From Lepas anatifera (taxonomy: Eukaryota; Arthropoda; Thecostraca; Lepadidae), in NCBI GenBank assembly GCA_034440635.1, contig JAOTON010001253.1, positions 434,001 to 498,000 of the forward strand: a stretch of 64,000 bases of DNA, read 5' to 3'. Each line of letters opens with the position of its first letter. The stretch's first letter is position 1. Of this stretch, positions 22,620 through 34,412 are shown piece by piece. Below the pieces are notes generated by a model. The model searched no databases, was not told the DNA's origin, and saw only the letters and a program-made list of their open reading frames with translations. A program made the position numbers and the translations under genes.

Positions 22620-24634
22620 CAGAGGTGCAGAAAGTATGCTGGCTGTCACAAACTCAATGCGACGTGTGCCTCCTCTGTCACACACAGCTGGAAATAATAA
22701 TTGTATACTTGAATACTATTTCCAATAAGCTGAATGTCCTCTACCTGTCCCTTACTTTTTGCAGCAGACAAGGTTCTAGCACCAAACCATTACAGCATGA
22801 AAGTAGTAAACTGAGTTTTCATTTATAGATCATGTTTTTGTTTTTGGAAGGAAAATTTCCAATTATGGGTCATTTTTCCCGTATTGGGGTCATAACTATT
22901 ATTGGAAACTCTGGCCGCAGTTTCCCCCAATGACATGCATTTCCCTTTTTGAAGAAGTTGCCATTTTTGGAAGGAGTGTTTCCAATTATGGTACTTTTCC
23001 ACATGATTAAATGTAGCAATTATCATGAAAATAGTCATTATTGGGAACATACCTATCTATGAATGGGAGCATATATGCACACACAATTGGGAACCCTGAC
23101 CACAGCTTCCCCCCCACTAAACTTCTATCTCACATATCAACAAAAGGGGAAAAAATGTCAATATCAACATAGTATTTGGATCTACCTAAAATGTGTTGGT
23201 AAAGTGGACCTTAGGTAGCATTTTTGTAAACACATCAAATGCTTAAAATTTGCATCCCACTCACGATCATCACCTGCCTGGTCATTTCTTTTTGCAGTAA
23301 AAGCTCTGAAGCAAATAGCATGCATTGATGTAAAATTATGTCTATTGGCCTAATAGGTACAGAGGTATTGGAATTCACATACCAAAGAAAGATCCAGTGT
23401 AGTCACAATCCTGCTTTAACTCCATGCAGTTCAGGTCCTGTGCGTTGCTTACCACCACTTGTAGTAAGCAACACACCCCCAACCAGCGTTTTTCAAAGTC
23501 TATTTCTTTCTGTGATTTGCTGTGATTTGCTGAGATAAGAAGGGGGTCTACTCGGCCCCCTCCAGTGCACGTTAGTTCCAGGCCCCTCTCCAGTGTGGGT
23601 GTTAACACTTTGTGGAGGACTGCATTAGCACACATTTGCTATCTGTACAATATTGATATGATAATTTGATCATGAAAACTCACCTGAATCACTGTTGTTG
23701 CGAGCCTGTTGCTGGCGCCAACTCTCCCAACTTCCTCCAGCTCCAAATATATCTAACCAATCTAGGGCACAAATAAACTAAGGCACAAGCAGGCCAAGGA
23801 ATGAAAACCCAAGTTTGATATGGGAAAGTGCATCAGTCTTGCAATAGCCTACATTCATCTTAGATAAGCCATGGGCAGCAATATTTATTCTAGCTAGTTT
23901 TAGCCTGCACTTATCTCAAATATACCTAATAAATATGCCCTCAAAATAAGTGGCTTCCGGCCTGTTAAAATTTTTGGCAGGCTCTACATCACATAGACAA
24001 TTCTAACTTGTGTTGTCGCTGTTGCGCAGTTTAAGTAGAATTGCTGCCCAGCTATGTTTATTTCTTCACTCACTTAGTACTTTTATTAGTAGCTTTTAGG
24101 CGTACTTAATACTAAATTCGAAGAAATAGGGACCGCTAAATCGAAGAGACCCAAACTGTAAATCTGACTTAACCTGAAAAAAGGCACAGAGAAGTACTTG
24201 ATAAAGTATCTGCGTTATCGTTAATGCCTTAAATATGCCCACAATCATGTTTTTCTCGAAAAAATTGTCTGTCACATTTCCGGTATCTAGGCGACAACTT
24301 TCTGCAAACTACTAACAATCAGCACCATTGGGCTGCATGTTAAAATCTGGCAACTGTGACAGCGGTTTGCGGGTTTTCTGCAGCGGGGGTCCCTCGTTTT
24401 AGTAGAAACTGAACACAGTACCAATATTGTATCACTAATGGTACGCTGTGCAATTGAAGAACCGAGCTGCTAAGTTAAAATGTTCCCTACACGCTTCATT
24501 CTCTATTTCGAAAATATGTGGTTTGATTTTGAGCCATACAGTCAGGAACGCTATTTTGTCACAATTATGCACCTCAATTTTCGTAAATGTGTCACAAACT
24601 CCGGTAGCCGAGTTGGCAAGTTTCTGCACCTCTG
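22620..24634 (-). mobile_element. hAT-like element V, copy 2
   Basis: This 2,015-bp copy of V lies in the opposite orientation to copy 1. It has the same 14-bp ends (CAGAGGTGCAGAAA) but a different perfect 8-bp TSD, TCCCCATG (22612-22619 and 24635-24642). It lacks the U MITE and keeps the intact TTAA target (24229-24232). The different TSD shows an independent insertion rather than an inverted duplication of one locus. No transposase ORF is visible. Confidence 0.92.
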
Positions 24635-24642
24635 TCCCCATG

Positions 24643-27179
24643 TCAGTTTTTTTTAATGCCTTCCTGGTTATCACATGTTCCAACTGACCTTATGGGGAGC
24701 TCAGATTGTCTAAAAATTGTTGTCAGAGCTTCTACATTTCGCATTTCTTTCACCAGAGTTAAAGTTTGGCCGCATTAAGATATCGATCTATGCGCTCTAT
24801 ATCGGTCTATTCGTGCGCATGTCTCCTGCTCGCTGTCGGTGATGGGTTTTGTGCCTACCAGAGGAATCACTAGCTTCGAAATTGATGCTGCCCTGGATTT
24901 GGGACTAATTTGCTATACCTATTGAATGTACTCCCCGAAACGCTGCAGAATTGCTAAACTGCGTAAGCCTCTGCCAAAATAACCCGTCTTGTACGAACAA
25001 GATGTCACATTTGATAAGCTCTTCCGCGAAACTCCCTGTCTTGGACCACTGATATCGGCCATAACCCTCACCTCAGTATCCTGGAGCCGCCTTGGGTAAT
25101 GTGTGGTGTATATATCTAAAATGTCATCTCAAAAGTAACTGGAGCAAAAAACGGATGAAAGTTCCCAATCAAGAGTATGAGTGATGCGGGTTAAAACATC
25201 TTACTCAGGAAGAACGCAGCTGCTGAGGCGTGCCATAAGTTGACAATAATGTCTTAGAGTCTGAACCAGCACTGTGTTATGGGCTGCACCTCTCAGAACC
25301 AGTCTAGAGTTCAGTTGTCTGTTTATGCCCTGAGACCCCCAATGAAGCGACATTTTTCTCGGGGCTGCCATGAAATGTGCAGCTGCGGTATGAATTTCCC
25401 ATAACGCCGGCCACAAATACCTCTATCGTGGTGCCACTTGCCTTGGACCAAGTTATTAACCCAGCTATATTTTCGTAACCGCTGAATCCAAATTGAAAAG
25501 TCTGCCGTAAAATATGAAGGGCCAACAATGAACTGAAGTAATATATTTGAGACCACAGTTGGACCGGCTATGTGGCTGGTGCCTCTTGCCAAAGAATTGT
25601 CGGTTCTACCCAGAATAACTGAACCAATCATTGACTTCACTGTTATCTGGACTTCAATATAGCGAACACCTTCTGAGAAACTAATTTAGAAGGACACGTG
25701 CCTAAAATGCATGCATGTGCGCAAAAATCTCTATTTTAGTCTAATAATTTCCGCATCATGGCTTCCGCAGGAAGTTCGGCTAAAATTTGTGATTTAGTTT
25801 AAAAACCTTAAGATGTTTGTGTATGTGTTTTCTCTCACTTTTTTAAGATATCGACATAGAACCACCGATCCACACACAAATAACTAATCTCCAGCGGGTG
25901 AAGGAAAAAGGAGAACGTCTTGCTCCACCTGTGGGCCATAAAACAGAGCTGCTCATATCATAAGCGGACGTGAAGTGCGACTCTGTCAGATTCCCTCGGG
26001 GAGGAGAGGGGGTGTTTCCTGGCGACAGCCGGTGGCGGCAGCTGCTGGGCTGCCGACAACAGCCGCGACCTCGTTCTGCACTCCAGAAGGGCTGGCGCAC
26101 GGCAGAAATACGAGGGGGTTGATAGCTGGAGGCCATGTCGCAGCTCGGCGGCGGCAGATAATGGATGCGATGGCTGGAGTTGTGAGAGCTTTAGGGCGGG
26201 CTCAGCCGGCTCGGCAGCGAGTCGAGTGGAAGTGTTTGCTGCAGGTCCTGATCAGGTCACAGCTGGCTTTGACAGCAGGAAGAAAGATGTCGTATCGGGA
26301 TGAAGAGGGTGGGAGATAAATGATAACGCTTAGCCTACGGTTTGATCGAGGAAGCGCTTAGATGTGGGACGGAAAAGGAATATTTCTGGCGAGGAAGTGT
26401 TATCGTGTAGTAAAGGATATGCTGGCAAGGATTATTTATTTGATTTATTTGGATATTTCAAGGGAAGGGCATGCATTAATTAGCCTGTGCCAATTCCATA
26501 CTTACCCGTTAGCTGCTATGTTTGGGGCTGTCAAGGAAAAGACTGCAGCTGTCTCTCACTTTCCAAGTAAGTGCATGCCCTGCCCCTCCAATGAATGTCC
26601 CTGCTGCACTGCCAGATGCAGCAGAATCAGCTAATGTACCATGTCCAACGTGGACCTCCTCAAAACGCTTCTGTCTGCGCTCAATAAAACCGAGTCAAAA
26701 TGGACCATTGAATTGGGCGACGCTCCCGAAAATTGCCACCACAGTCAAGCCGCGGAACCATCGGATTTTAAGCGTCGCGTTTTAAAGTCATTCAGTGGGG
26801 TACACTTGGTAAAGAGTTGAATAGCGGCCAGCGAGACGGATCGCTCGGAATCGCCGCTCCGGGCGGAGCGTGCCATTAACCGGTCCCGTGTAATGGCCTG
26901 CTATCGATTTTCGGCTACTCTGGCTCGGTTCTCCCTCCTCTCTCTCTCTCAGGGCAGAGGAATAGTGCGGAACCAAGACTCGGAGCCCGTGTTTGTTCCG
27001 CTCTAACGGGAGTAGTGGGAATGCGGCATGCTGTATTGCACTCCTCTATAAAGGAGTGAGACCACGCTAGTTTCTAACTCAGTGCCAGTTTTTGTTTAGC
27101 ACTAGTATTCCTATAATAATAATATTCATTTAGCGGCACACCAACTGTCAATTTAACGCGGTTTTACCAACTTACCAAT
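24643..27179. other. Unassigned DNA with a GC-rich block
   Basis: No supported gene. 25960-26300 is GC- and CpG-rich and open in one plus frame (25975-26319). The minus strand is also open there (25843-26136), and I recognise no domain. A pyrimidine-rich stretch ending in CAG near 26950 could be a splice acceptor, without other support. Confidence 0.35.
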
Positions 27180-27368
27180 TTGGCAACGCACATACGCATA
27201 AAATGCAGCTTACGAACTGCAGGTTATAGGGCGCCACCAGCTCTCACCCTGGTGGGAGAGATATGGGGATCAGATAAACTTATTCAGTGGCTCCGTCGGG
27301 GCTTGAACCCGGGGCTGGTGGCTTCGGAGACAGGAACGCCATCCAATAAGCCGTCTATCCCCCAGCGC
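27180..27368 (-). mobile_element. tRNA-derived SINE (S1 family), minus strand
   Basis: Read on minus, a tRNA-like head has an A-box-like region (CGGCTTATTGGATGG) and a strong B-box (CCGGGTTCAAGCCCCG). It is followed by ACTGAATAAGT and GATCCCCAT, then an AGGGTGAGAG stretch and a GGCGCCCTATAACC stretch. The same order occurs in the SINE at 42552-42734, so they are one family. Pol III would transcribe such an element from its internal promoter. No clear TSD was found, and the 3' limit is approximate. Confidence 0.75.
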
Positions 27369-27371
27369 TAG

Positions 27372-28203
27372 GTTCTTGTAGAAGAAATATATTACTTGAG
27401 GACTTCATTTAGCCATTTATTCTGTAGAAGCAAGCATACATACGCAACACGCGCAGGTGTTTTGTTGACAGGAATTAGAGCAATCATTTGCTTCTAATTT
27501 TATGTTTTGTGCTTGGAAAGCAATAGGAATGCTCACAGAATGTTTGTTTGTCCTAATTTCCATAGAAAATGGTATTTCTAGTCTCGGTAACACATGTTTG
27601 ATTTCGGTTGATAAGCGGTCACAACGTTGAAAATGAAAATCTACCGCAAATTTTCAAACTTGTATCGGGCTATTCGTCCAAGTCTGCGAGTTTGACCTTT
27701 TCAGAAGGCAGTGTCAGACTTAGCTGCGTAGAGAAATAGCTACCATCAGTTTTTTAACGTTTGATTTAGGCTCGTTCATAAACAACAGCCTTTTATACTC
27801 TAAATCATACAACCACTTGATTATTAGCGTTGAATTGGGGAAGAATAGCCATCATGTACTGATAATGCATTTTGGCATCTTATTATTATGAATCCTCTGT
27901 GCTACCAAAACCAAACCTATCTATCTTTGCGAACTATACAATATCGGTGTTGTTCTGGTGAAACATAACACAGCAATATCACCTGGCCACCTAAAAAACA
28001 AGCAAATGAGTCCTGGTTACGAGTGTTTCCTGTCATGTTTGATCCTTGCAGAAGCACACAGAAACGCATCGGGCAAATAACTGATATTCGAAGACGAAAA
28101 AGTATTCGTATCGAACCAGCGTTCGAGGTCTTAGCGCAATCTGCAATCAAGCCAGTTCCAAAGATGGCAAAGTTTGTGATTTGCAGGGTTTTATTTCATT
28201 CTA
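27372..28203. other. Unassigned AT-rich DNA
   Basis: No gene recognised. ORFs at 27917-28150 (-) and 28023-28256 (+) overlap each other, and the latter enters the adjacent MITE. Confidence 0.4.
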
Positions 28204-28386
28204 CACCGGCGGATCCAATGGGGGGCAAAGGGGCCGGGGACCCCACCAAAGCCTAAAGTAGTCCTTTTGCCCCACAAGCACCAAATTTTGGCCGTTTTTT
28301 TAATGCTTTGTTTTCCTATTTATGGATTTAGCCCCCCAAAACATTGCTTTGGCCCCCTCTAAAAGTTACTCCTGGATCTGCCAGCG
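28204..28386. mobile_element. Degenerate hAT-like MITE
   Basis: The element is about 183 bp. The left end is CACCGGCGGATCCAATGG and the right end, read on minus, is CGCTGGCAGATCCAGGAG. G-rich and C-rich subterminal runs (GGGGGGC, GCCCCCC) match the style of the other GGCGGATCC elements in the window. The flanks TCATTCTA and TTACTGTA match at 5 of 8 positions, so any TSD is decayed. Confidence 0.5.
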
Positions 28387-30160
28387 TTACTGTATAATAA
28401 ATCACGCATAAGAACAAGTAAATAGGGAACGGAGCGCGGTCAGAGGTAAAAAATGTCTCCCACAGAAGCGGAAGCGGTCGGTTTTGTCTCTTACAAATTT
28501 ACGCTTCCTACTAAGGGCAGCCAAGTTTATTCCTGGTGCCAGGCCTATCATTTTAAGCACAGCCAATTCTGGCCCAGCACCTCCTCAGAAAAAAATGATG
28601 AGATTCGCTAAGAGGACATCAGAGCAGATGCAAAAACTGGTGTCCACTTGAACAGACTGGGAGGGGATTTCAGCTGTTTCCAACTATTAGCGCCAAGCGG
28701 TAGCCGTTGCAAGGCTAAGGTATTATCAAAATTTAATCAAGACCTATGCTCATTTTGTATTTTTCCAGAAATGTCACAGAGAAAAACAGTAGATGCAATC
28801 AAATCCACAAAAAAATGTGTTTCATCATAAAACCCTTTGTCTAACCTTCTTAATTAAAATTTGCATGTTAGAATTTTGTTCCTCTTATCTCCTCTAAAAA
28901 AAACACATTTTTTAACACAGATTGGTGGAGGTTTGAGATCAGCTTGAAACTTTGAGGAAGCTTGATAAGATGCTAGAGAAATTGGGAGGTCAAGTTGGAG
29001 GAGGAACATTTCTAGGATTTCAGGCACGATAATTATTTTTCATACCTTTTATTTCCGAGTTGATATCATTATTGCTTGTACATTCCTTCTGCATTTTTCT
29101 CTCCCCAGAAAACCCAAACAGAAAGTAAAACTCCTACTGCATTCTGGGATACAAATAAATATACACTGATCTGTACGGAGGATTGCCCAAGGGCTAAGTG
29201 TGACAAGCTTCCAGACGCAGGTTCTGAAAACCACCCTACATTGTTGTACAAATAGCAACTGGTTACTTAGCTGGACATATATCCCGGAACTTTCCACCGA
29301 CCCCAGGGCCTGTGTTCTTCAAAATGGACGCCCAGGATGCAGTTGCCTCTTCAAATATGCATTTGCCTCTTCAAATTCCGGTATTCACCGGCAAATGAGC
29401 ATCCTCCATATTCACACGAGACTTTAGTTCTTCTCGAAGTCGGTCGGTTCATGGCAAGGTACTCTTTACCCTCTGAATCCTAAAACTATTACACAACTGA
29501 ACACTGAAATAGATAATAAAGCCCAGCCTCACACAATCACCAAGAAACAATGAGAGACACACGATTTTAAAAGAGCGTCACTGCGCGTACCGTTAGGTAT
29601 TAGGAGAAATCGAAGGAAAAACTTGACTCTTACTTGATTTCCAATAAATGACGTCATGTCTTATTTTTATGAATTTTTAGGGATGTATTGTCCTGGTATC
29701 ATCTATTCTTAATATTTTATATAATTTAAAACACGTTATGTTGCAATCTCTAGAAGAATTAGGGATTTGGGAGGAGAAAATGCAGCATATTACTGTGACG
29801 CAATTTAATTCATTCCTTTCACAACCACCAGACCATTTTTCCGGTCAATTTTTCGATCGAACGTTGGCTGCTCAATAAGGCCTAGAACAACCTTTCTTAA
29901 TAGAAGAAAGTGATCTCTAAGTGTCCCAAGAACCGTCAACGAGCCGCCTGCAGTTGTCGCTTGCAGCGGAAGTTGCCGCTTGCTGAGTCCAGCATTGGTC
30001 TCGGGCTGAGGTCATATGACCCACTGATCAAAACGTCCACGAATAACAAAACCCGATTATTAAAAAGGCATTAACGGTATTTTTGTCTCCCCGGCAGCCA
30101 TGCGGTTTAGGAGGGCTTGTCTCCCACGCACGGTGGCGTGTTGGAGTATTTCTTGACCTC
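28387..30160. other. Unassigned DNA
   Basis: No supported gene. A 20-bp motif containing GCCTCTTCAAAT is repeated twice in tandem at about 29343-29378. ORFs at 29049-29297 (-) and 29200-29427 (+) overlap and have no domain. Confidence 0.35.
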
Positions 30161-30340
30161 TGGGCGCGGTAGTGGAGTGGTCAGCAGAGCTGGCTTCCAC
30201 ACAGCCGACCCGGGTTCATGGCCCGGCGGCTTCCCAGAACAAGGAGCAAGCTGGCTCCCGAAAAGTTCTTCCAACAGGGAAAGAGTTGGCGACGCCATAT
30301 GACACAGGCAGTTGGTGCGTCGATAAGTCCCTAAAAAATA
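30161..30340 (+). mobile_element. tRNA-derived SINE (S2 type)
   Basis: The tRNA-like head has an A-box-like GTAGTGGAGTGGTCAGCAGA and a B-box-like CCCGGGTTCATGGCCCGG. The body reads AAGGAGCAAGCTGGCTCCCG, TTCCAACAGGGAAAGAGTTG and GCGACGCCATATGAC. The tail has GTTGGTGCGTCG and an A-rich end. The body matches the SINE inside element X (50186-50338), and the tail matches the S1 copy at 42552-42734. The two types therefore share a 3' module. No TSD could be assigned. Confidence 0.75.
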
Positions 30341-30418
30341 AACAAAAGAAAATAGGGAACGATGACGTTATGAAATTGACCTCACAGTGTCACCCACCCT
30401 GGTGCCACACTCCATGCG

Positions 30419-30420
<2 letters not shown>

Positions 30421-30462
<42 letters not shown>
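30421..30462. repeat. (TC)21 microsatellite
   Basis: An uninterrupted run of 21 TC dinucleotides. It makes the overlapping Ser/Leu-repeat ORFs at 30172-30537 and 30387-30629 meaningless as proteins. Confidence 0.97.
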
Positions 30463-30465
<3 letters not shown>

Positions 30466-31300
30466 AGCCGACGCTGTTCCTCACTGGACCACTCTATCGT
30501 GCTCAATCTCTGCCCTCGCCTCAGACCGGTGCAGTGACTCGCTGCCGACAGCCGACGCCTTTCATTCGCTTGAGTGCCGCCTCAGTAGCCCCGGGCGCTT
30601 CTGCTGTCCGCCGCCGACCAATCAGCTGATGGAGCTCAAATGACCCCGCTGCCGGACGCTGCGGACTAAACAAGTCGCCGCTCTGCTGCTCCATACCTGG
30701 ACCATGCCGGATGCAGGGACGGACTCAGGGGCTAAGGGAGCGGTCACCTCACCTCTCTTAGGTCCATGCAGCCGCTCTTGTGGACGAAGGGCACCCATGT
30801 AGGAAACCGAAAGCGACCAGAAAATCAGAAAGCCGTGCGGTAAAGGCACCTTAAGGTTGTCTGTAGGTATAAGGTGGCTTAAAAAACCCTGTTTTCTGGG
30901 GTCTTCCGTTCTTTGCCACCAGTCCAGCACCAGCTGAACACTTCCGTTCGACTATTCGACAATTCTTCTCAGCTCCTCTCATCTGGCAGGCGAATTTTTA
31001 CAAGAGTTGCCAACACATCGTTCTTTAATTTGTTTAATGATTGTAACTTTTAGCACGTTATCTATTTGCAGTTAGTTTCTATTCTTGACAGGTGCTGCAG
31101 CACGGTTTTTGGAAAAAGGGTAGAAGTGTTGGCTGCATTATTTACACTGCCTTTCAGGATGCACTGAGACGAGCAACGGGCAGAAAGTGCACCAATGCAA
31201 CGTCCTCAGTGAATGATGACACGAATAGTGTTAAAGCACGGGAGCTGGGTTCACATGCCTATTGAACCCAACAGATGAGGATCAAGGGGCATGGGAGCAC
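30463..31300. other. GC-rich block with a CCAAT box, possible promoter-like DNA
   Basis: 30480-30780 is CpG- and GC-rich and contains GACCAATCAG (about 30617), a strong NF-Y-type CCAAT box. The (TC)21 tract lies upstream. These are promoter-like features, but no gene could be attached. The opposing ORF at 30622-30930 has no domain. The remainder to 31300 is unremarkable. Confidence 0.3.
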
Positions 31301-31301
31301 G

Positions 31302-31557
31302 CTAGGGTGCCACTTATTTTGGTGCCACTCCTGTAGAATTTGGTCTGGGACGGGTGACCGAATTGTTCTGTTCTGACCAAAAACGGCGTGTGTAAATTAT
31401 CTAAAAAGAAGGTCACGTAATAGGATCAAATTTCGCATAAGATGTGCATAAGTCTGACATCGCGTTCCACCCTGACCCCACCGGGATCTGGCTATCGACG
31501 CCCCGGCAGTATAATTTGGTGTCCCCTGATAGCTCACACCGTTCAAAAGTGGCACCC
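31302..31557. repeat. Possible small inverted-repeat element
   Basis: AGGGTGCCACTTATTTTG at the left and, read on minus, AGGGGTGCCACTTTTGAAC at the right form imperfect inverted ends about 255 bp apart. The interior holds a CCCTGACCCCACCGGGATC block like the U-family end, so a U-end fragment may be embedded. No TSD was found. Confidence 0.3.
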
Positions 31558-31662
31558 CTTTGGTCTGAGTGGCGCTACTATGAGCTGACTATGAGCTGTC
31601 CCCCCTCGGAAATCATGGTTCCTGAAATCCATGGAATTGAGTTTTATGATTATGTGCATTAA

Positions 31663-32489
31663 CCCGCGCCCCACCGGGGTCCGGCGCCACCTTGCCCCAC
31701 CGGGGGCATCGATGCCCCTCTATCTCCGAAATATGGGCGTTAGCGCATCTGCGAAGTGCAATGAAGCTCGCGTGAATTCGTGAATTACTTCGCATGTTTT
31801 GTGTCGGTATGGTTTGACCTCGGGTAATTAGGTCAGATCGGCTATTTTACTCCATATGCATGATTAGTCACTGGGCTATTATGTCATTGAGCTATTGAGG
31901 CCTGATAAATACATTTGTGAATTGCCGTCTTTTCCGCTATGTGAACGTAGACCTCCCGCCGTGGTTTGGCCGGGTCCTCGTGACCTAATATGACCTGGGT
32001 CACGAGGTAAAGTGACTGCCGTATATAATGAAAGACGTGCAGACAAACGATGGTGTTTGTTTCCGTCTAGCTCATTAGGTAAAGTTATTGTAAATACTGT
32101 TTTTGCCTCTGGTTGGAAGACCTTGAAAATAGGGCAATATGCCCCTGGGATCCGTGAGGGTGTCCAAAACGTTGTTCTGGCAGTTGGTATTTGATCATTT
32201 TTGTGGTTTTATATTGAATAGCTTTTCCCATGTTTTCATGGGGGGTCGCCTCGTGACCTGACCTGGGCACGAAATCGAAAATCCCGGTATACCTTGTGCC
32301 TGGGGGTTCTGAGTGTGGAGTTTCAACGACGCTTTGAATGTGTCTTCGCTCTAAGGTGAAGTGGGTGACTTGGTTGACGTCGTCTGGTGCCTGACCTTGG
32401 GTGACCCGGGGAAATTTCGGGATGATGGGAAATGATGCGTGGTGGCCTCACGGGTGCTCGCCGTTTTTTCCAAAACCTTGGCCTGCCCG
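31663..32489 (+). mobile_element. U-family TTAA MITE, copy 4 (deletion-ridden)
   Basis: It is 827 bp and bounded by TTAA at 31659-31662 and 32490-32493. It starts CCCGCGCCCCACCGGGG and keeps the GCATCGATGCCCC block. The right end is decayed (GCCTGCCCG). It aligns with copy 2 from end to end but has lost about 200 bp through many separate small deletions of about 1-6 bp. A DR4 pair survives at 31981-31996. This decay pattern differs from the substitution-dominated copies 1-3. Confidence 0.85.
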
Positions 32490-32493
32490 TTAA

Positions 32494-33570
32494 CAGCTCC
32501 TGCATTATGCCAATGGCAGACTCTGCTTCTCTAAGCACACTGGGCCGTGTGACAGGCCGCCGACACAGGCTCCCGTCTCTAGTGCCGAACCCCTGAGGTC
32601 AGCAGGCCCGGAAACCACCGACCGTCGCCGGCTCTGCCGCAGAAATCTGACGGCAGCCGAGGCGCCCAGGCTCTCTCCCTCTGGCAGAGCTGTCTCAATT
32701 TATACCCAGCTGCTATGTGATCGTTATAGCACTTGTAATCTTCAAGCTGTTCCTCGCTATTTTTCACACAAATTCAGGAATTGTATATCTTTTAAGCGGT
32801 GAAAGATGTTGTCGTTTTCTCTGAGCCTGTCTGTTTCCGTGCGTGCACCTGCTCTGAGAGCAACAGCGGCTTAAAGTGACCTTATTTTGAAAGGTATTCC
32901 TAGATTTTGGCAGATCCCCGCTGTAGAAGCTGTCGTAATTGTCACGGCTGTCACCGGTTCAATGCCAGTGCGACAGAGGGTGGGCAGTGCTGCGCCGCAA
33001 CCGTCACTTCAAACCGGCTCTTTGAGTACAGGCAAGCTCGCTGTGTCTCTGTGTCAGAATGTCGCGCCAGTCGTATAAGCATTCAACGCTGACTATTTTT
33101 ATAACGGTATTTAACTGGGCTACATCTCGACCGAGCCTGTTTATGAAACATCAGCGCCCTCCTCCGTTTTCCAAGGGAAAATCCAGACCACCGAGCACGC
33201 CACATGGTGAAGTAACGAGGGCAATGGTTACCGGCGACGATGCAGGAAGAGGAGGATAGAAAGGGGCGTTTGGGAAGAGGGGCGTTTGGCAGCCATTTTT
33301 AGAGTGCTCTGGACTGTTCAACAATGAGTCTTCGGCGTAAAACAACGTGACATGACCCTGTGCAGGGTGCACCCTCTCCATGAATACGCCACTGCTGTGG
33401 TATGCCTGTAGCGGGCGGGGACCGGACACCACAAGCTTCTGCTGCAGGCAGGACTCAGGCCAGTTCAAGTCTTCGAGCAGCTGTGTTCCCGCCAATGCTT
33501 AGTTGCATAGGGCGGTGAAACAGTGCGGTCAGTGTTTCTACGCCTCTGACCTTTGCATCCTGAGCCTATG
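32494..33570. other. Unassigned, partly GC-rich DNA
   Basis: No supported gene. ORFs at 32887-33078 and 32907-33092 are Cys-containing by chance and occupy two frames of the same DNA. 33059-33259 (+) and 33151-33495 (-) overlap. Confidence 0.35.
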
Positions 33571-33578
33571 GCGAGTTA

Positions 33579-33821
33579 CAGTGGCGGGTCCAGGATTTCA
33601 TTTCGGGTGGGGGGCTAAGGGGCTTGAGCCTCCTCCGCCATAGACTCGAAGCAGCCCCCGGCTCTTCATTACGACCGCCGTCAGGATAGCTACATGGATA
33701 GTGGAGATGATGTGTATGTCACATAAATGAAAGAAATAAATATGCATTTACTGTAGGCACTCTGACATTGGGGGGGATTTAAGCCCCGTAGCCCCCCGCC
33801 CCGCTCATTTATCGGCCACTG
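33579..33821. mobile_element. hAT-like MITE (CAGTGGCGGGTCC ends)
   Basis: The element is 243 bp. The left end is CAGTGGCGGGTCCAGG. The right end, read on minus, begins CAGTGGCCGATAAATGAGCG and is followed by GGGGCGGGGGG. The flanking octamers GCGAGTTA (33571-33578) and ACAAGTTA (33822-33829) match at 6 of 8 positions. No coding capacity. Confidence 0.65.
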
Positions 33822-34198
33822 ACAAGTTAGGTGTCTTAAGCGAACGTAGAAGTAAAACTACATTTGATTTTCCTCAAAATTGCGTTTTTTAGGAGTTGTG
33901 ATCCATTTAATACAGTACTGGTTCAGTTGCTTATCTCCAGAAGAGTTTACAATTCTCTAAAATTTAAGCCAGTCACGACTTGAACAGGATTGACATAGCC
34001 TGAAATATGCAGAACAGTGTTGGCAATGTATTTGACATCTCCTAAGATTAATTTTGTTTCTTTGATATGTACAGGCATGCACTGGGCTAAATTGATTGAG
34101 AAGTTGTATTTGTTCTAGACTACGCGTAGGTGCACTTATATCAATTGTTCATCTCTAATCGTACATGAAAAATCATGCAAGAATATATACATCATCTT

Positions 34199-34412
34199 GC
34201 CGCCCTGGTAGTTCAGTTGGTAGAGCGCTGGGCTCCGGCCACCAACTCAGCAACGTGCAGCGGAAGTGCATGCCCGGGCTTGGGATCGGTTCCCCTGAGA
34301 CGCCCCGGCGCTCAATAGTTTACCCGACATATGTCTACTGGCAACTGACTGGTGAGAGGGTGACCTGAGCGGGGCGGCCGTCCCTGTGCTTTGTGGGACG
34401 TTAAGCTTTGGC
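34199..34412 (+). mobile_element. tRNA-derived SINE (S3 type)
   Basis: The head GCCGCCCTGGTAGTTCAGTT continues into GGTAGAGCGCTGGGCTCCGG, a near-perfect tRNA D-arm/A-box region. A B-box-like GGGATCGGTTCCCC follows after a longer than normal gap. It is not a functional tRNA: no cloverleaf closes, and a roughly 120-bp unrelated body ending in GGGACGTTAAGC follows. It differs in sequence from the other SINEs in the window. The limits are approximate. Confidence 0.7.

Noticed and set aside
22332..22728. ORFs of 121 and 130 codons
   Set aside because: They run from unique DNA across the TSD into V copy 2, in two frames, and have no domain.
17616..24634. Large inverted segmental duplication
   Set aside because: Each arm has its own different 8-bp TSD and identical terminal repeats, so two separate insertions explain it.
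30172..30629. Ser/Leu-repeat proteins
   Set aside because: They arise from the (TC)21 tract and a SINE. There is no other coding evidence.
32907..33092. Cys-rich small protein
   Set aside because: The Cys codons come from a GC-rich stretch that is open in two frames. The spacing fits no zinc-finger or toxin-like pattern, and there is no signal peptide.
34199..34270. Functional tRNA gene
   Set aside because: The A-box region is good, but the acceptor and T arms do not pair at tRNA spacing, and a SINE body follows. The same holds for the tRNA-like heads at 27290-27368, 30161, 42552 and 50186.
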